From: Prosthecobacter debontii
GTDB taxonomy: Bacteria; Verrucomicrobiota; Verrucomicrobiia; Verrucomicrobiales; Verrucomicrobiaceae
NCBI RefSeq assembly: GCF_900167535.1
Contig: NZ_FUYE01000001.1
Coordinates: 434,001-498,000 of the forward strand
DNA length: 64,000 nt
Reading direction: 5' to 3'
Shown: in pieces, positions 61,747 to 64,000 of the stretch
Layout: every line of letters begins with the position of its first letter
Position numbering within the stretch: the stretch's first letter is position 1
The notes under the pieces: generated by a model
Told to the model about the DNA's origin: nothing
The model's database searches: none
What the model saw: only the letters and a program-made list of their open reading frames with translations
Position numbers and translations under genes: made by a program

Positions 61747-62840
61747 CGGGCGAATTCAGGTGCGGGTTCGAGGATGACCGCAGGGCGTGCCTGCTGAGCG
61801 GGGAGCAGGGTGCGCGACGACACCTGGCCCATCACACTGTCCAAGGTCTCTCTCAGCAGGCGTTGAGAAACGAGCTGAGGGTTGACGCGATAGTTCTCAA
61901 GCAGGGCAACAAAGGCGGCGGCTTCACCTCTGGCATCTTCGACAAGGGTTGTGGCATAACCTTCGGCACGGAACCGAATGGCCGAGGCTTCGCCTTCATA
62001 TTTAGCTAGAGTTTCAGCATCGTACTGGCGGGCGTTTTCAAACATCGTTTTGGCCTGCTGACGCGCATTCGTCACTTCTTCAAAGGCGGCTAAGACTTGG
62101 GCTGGAGGAGAGAGTTCCCGAATATCGAGCCCAGTTATACGGACGCCGAGATTGAGCCTAGTGGCTTCGTCTTGGATCAGCTTGGCGGTCTCGGTTCCCA
62201 ACTCTCGGCGGTCGTCCGTCAGGCTAGCATCGATGCGCCGAGCCACCAGCCGTGCTGAAAGTGCCCGATAGCTGAGTTGGGCCAGCAAGCGGTCGATCCC
62301 CTCCCCGGCAGTGGTGAATAGAAAAGGATCTTCGATACGATAACGCAGAGTGAAACGCCCCTGAATGACATTGGTATCCGCTGTTAACGTATATCCATGA
62401 ATCACGGGATTCAGGGTCATGTTTTCATATTGCGGATACTCGGCCCCCGTGGTTTCACGGCTGTTGGTGCGCCGGGCCAGTTCTTCCTGGCTCAGCTGCA
62501 GGGGCTGGTCGGGATCACCGATTTTCGTTCCGATCAGAGCCCAGGCATCCAACGACAAGCTGGTATCTTTTCCTGTCTCGAAAAGCAAGATTTCATCAAA
62601 GGGTTTGGGCAGTCCCACCAAGAGGCCCGGGCCATGGAGGTGTGTCTGTAAACGGCCCAAGCGACGCACCAACGCGGTCTGCTGAGGCTGGATGGTATGG
62701 ATGCCGGAAACGGCATACAGAAAGAGTAACGCGGCAAAGACCCAGCGGGCGTGAGCCGTGAGCTGTTTCAGGAAAAGCAAAAGGGCCTCAACGAAATGCC
62801 CTTCGTCACGTAAGTGAGGTTGGGAAGAGCGGGGTTTCAT
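61743..62840 (-). CDS. SPFH/band 7 protein, HflK-like
   Basis: 365 residues. One membrane helix (ARWVFAALLFLYAVSGI) is followed by the SPFH domain starting at IQPQQTALVRRLGRLQTHLH, then a coiled coil (NARQQAKTMFENARQYDAET). In E. coli, HflK and HflC form a cage around the FtsH protease in the membrane. The order here is hflC-like, then hflK-like, the reverse of E. coli. It overlaps the HflC-like gene and the P-ATPase gene by four bases each. Confidence 0.88.
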   Translation of the reverse strand: MKPRSSQPHLRDEGHFVEALLLFLKQLTAHARWVFAALLFLYAVSGIHTIQPQQTALVRRLGRLQTHLHGPGLLVGLPKPFDEILLFETGKDTSLSLDAWALIGTKIGDPDQPLQLSQEELARRTNSRETTGAEYPQYENMTLNPVIHGYTLTADTNVIQGRFTLRYRIEDPFLFTTAGEGIDRLLAQLSYRALSARLVARRIDASLTDDRRELGTETAKLIQDEATRLNLGVRITGLDIRELSPPAQVLAAFEEVTNARQQAKTMFENARQYDAETLAKYEGEASAIRFRAEGYATTLVEDARGEAAAFVALLENYRVNPQLVSQRLLRETLDSVMGQVSSRTLLPAQQARPAVILEPAPEFAR

Positions 62841-63823
62841 GGCGTTTGATCCAGGATGCTGGCTGAGGGAGCTGCTGGAGGAGACGAAGTGGGTTTGTCC
62901 GCCACAGCACCGGGTTCCTTTGCTTTGAGCCAGTGAAAAGGTGCCACGCTGGTGTCGAGGATCACCGTGGTGTTTTTATCCACCACGGTGCGCAGGCTTT
63001 GGAGCTCCCGCAGGAATTTATAAAACTGCGGATCCTGGCCATGAGCTGCGGCATAGATGGAGGAAGCTTCGGCTTCGGCTTTGCCGCGCATTTCTTCAGC
63101 TTGGCGTTTGGCATCGGCGATCATGCGTGTGGCTTCCTTATCGGTTTCAGCTTTCATCTCGGCTGTCTTGGCACGGCCTTCCGCCCGGTATTGGGTGGCC
63201 TCGCGTTTACGCTCGGCTCGCATGCGACGGAAAACAGACTCGGTATTCGCTTCGGGGAGTTGGATTTGGGTGATGCCTGCGGAAATGAGCTCAATGCCGA
63301 GCTGTTGAGCCGCATCACCGGAAGCCAGGGCGAGCATCTCACGCTCCATCTTGGCCAATGAGCTGTCACTTTCTTCCGTCATGAGGAGGTCGGTGAAGTC
63401 ATGTTGGCCTAACACGGAGTTGCGCGCGCTGGTGATCAGGGCATCGAGTTTCGTCTGTGCGTTGTTGAATTCACGAACAGCGGTATGAAAACGCAGGGGG
63501 TCTGCAACTCGCCAAGTGAAGAAGACTGGAACAATGACATTGCGTTGATCGCGCGTTAGGGTCTCGCTCAAACGAATGCTGGCATGCTGGAGTCGGCGAT
63601 CGACACGCACCACGCGCTCGATCGGCACGGGCAACCGCAGGCACAATCCAGGAGTGCTGATGATGCGATCTGGCCGACCAAAACGCAAGATCAGGACATG
63701 CTCAGTCTCACTGACGATGAAGGCGCATGCGGAGGCGAGGACACTGAGCCCAACTGCGGCTAGCAAGACCAGCCGAAGCATGATGGGTTGACGGCGAACG
63801 GGGGGAGAATCGGTATCACTCAT
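62837..63823 (-). CDS. SPFH/band 7 protein, HflC-like
   Basis: 328 residues. A membrane anchor (MLRLVLLAAVGLSVLASACAF) precedes VSETEHVLILRFGRPDRIIS, an HflC-type SPFH start, a long coiled coil (TAEMKAETDKEATRMIADAK) and the C-terminal DPQFYKFLRELQSLRTVVDK motif close to the HflC end, which is followed by TTVILDTS. Then comes a Pro/Ser/Ala-rich tail. It is coupled to the downstream HflK-like gene and to the gene upstream by overlaps of 4 bases. Confidence 0.9.
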   Translation of the reverse strand: MSDTDSPPVRRQPIMLRLVLLAAVGLSVLASACAFIVSETEHVLILRFGRPDRIISTPGLCLRLPVPIERVVRVDRRLQHASIRLSETLTRDQRNVIVPVFFTWRVADPLRFHTAVREFNNAQTKLDALITSARNSVLGQHDFTDLLMTEESDSSLAKMEREMLALASGDAAQQLGIELISAGITQIQLPEANTESVFRRMRAERKREATQYRAEGRAKTAEMKAETDKEATRMIADAKRQAEEMRGKAEAEASSIYAAAHGQDPQFYKFLRELQSLRTVVDKNTTVILDTSVAPFHWLKAKEPGAVADKPTSSPPAAPSASILDQTP

Positions 63824-64000
63824 GGTTGAGATAGCTCGGGCTGCAGGGGCTTGCCTAAATCCGTTTTCAGGAGGTTGTCCGCATCGGACGGGGTGAAGTC
63901 TGGGGCTGGCACATCCCCTTGGTCAGCACGCAGGTAGCCTTCGATGTCGAGGTCAAAGGCTTCCATGGATTTGGAAGGCCGTGGCACCAAGCTCTGGGGC
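63820..64000 (-). CDS. Unknown protein, C-terminal end (partial)
   Basis: The last 59 codons of a gene that continues beyond 64000. The visible end is acidic (EAFDLDIEGYLRADQGDVPA, then DFTPSDADNLLKTDLGKPL) and its stop (63820-63822) overlaps the HflC-like start codon, so it is the first visible gene of the same operon. Nothing identifies it from this piece. Confidence 0.6.
   Translation of the reverse strand, partial: PQSLVPRPSKSMEAFDLDIEGYLRADQGDVPAPDFTPSDADNLLKTDLGKPLQPELSQP

Overview
The window looks like chromosomal DNA of a Gram-negative bacterium of the phylum Verrucomicrobiota, probably near Prosthecobacter or Verrucomicrobium. This rests on gene content, not on a marker gene: a Tat-exported Gfo/Idh/MocA oxidoreductase and an FAD oxidoreductase of the sugar-processing type, a PL10-like pectate lyase, an autotransporter with beta-strand repeats, a fused CcoN-CcoO oxidase subunit, many lipoproteins, and MoxR and ECF-sigma genes. 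No rRNA, tRNA, CRISPR or prophage was seen. Coding density is high, and strands switch often.

Layout. 1-2944: end of holA, a CNNM/CBS membrane protein, queE and an NlpC/P60-like lipoprotein. 3011-8540: a one-strand cluster that looks AT-richer than its surroundings. It runs palindrome, small secreted Cys-rich protein, membrane-fusion protein, ABC ATPase, two FtsX-type permeases, and a lipoprotein with a compact Cys cluster. This is the best candidate for an undescribed system. 8622-16495: UbiB-like kinase, a small secreted protein, a divergent AraC regulator/FAD oxidoreductase pair, a repeat-rich peptidoglycan-binding protein, an intergenic array of five hairpins, AlkC-type DNA glycosylase and a DUF4282 protein. 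16562-19900: mfd.

19915-26527: a minus-strand cbb3 oxidase locus (ccoS, fused ccoNO, ccoQ, a mono-heme ccoP, ccoG, a small membrane protein and a TauE/SafE-like protein). A toxin-antitoxin pair plus a second antitoxin-like gene sits inside it. 26620-36924: Gfo/Idh/MocA oxidoreductase, AAA NTPase, pectate lyase, ComEC, TPR protein, exported MsrB, ECF sigma factor, PQQ propeller protein and a Dabb lipoprotein. 37007-39832: a large autotransporter with a structured leader and a strong terminator.

40047-47335: SpoU methyltransferase, zeta-toxin-like kinase, then a tightly packed MoxR, membrane protein, ABC ATPase and Omp85 run. 47352-50068: TerC, L,D-transpeptidase and an esterase. 50069-50874: a gene-free stretch with a MITE-like element between two copies of a long palindrome. 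50875-55952: two small genes, an eboD-eboC pair and a TPR protein with a degenerate trypsin-like domain. 56087-59140: outer-membrane barrel, lipoprotein, TPR protein and Rieske protein. 59148-64000: a translationally coupled operon of two SPFH proteins (HflC- and HflK-like), a P1B-type ATPase and a membrane-anchored protein.

All functions are from reading the sequence and remembered family motifs. No search was run, and base-composition remarks are by eye.
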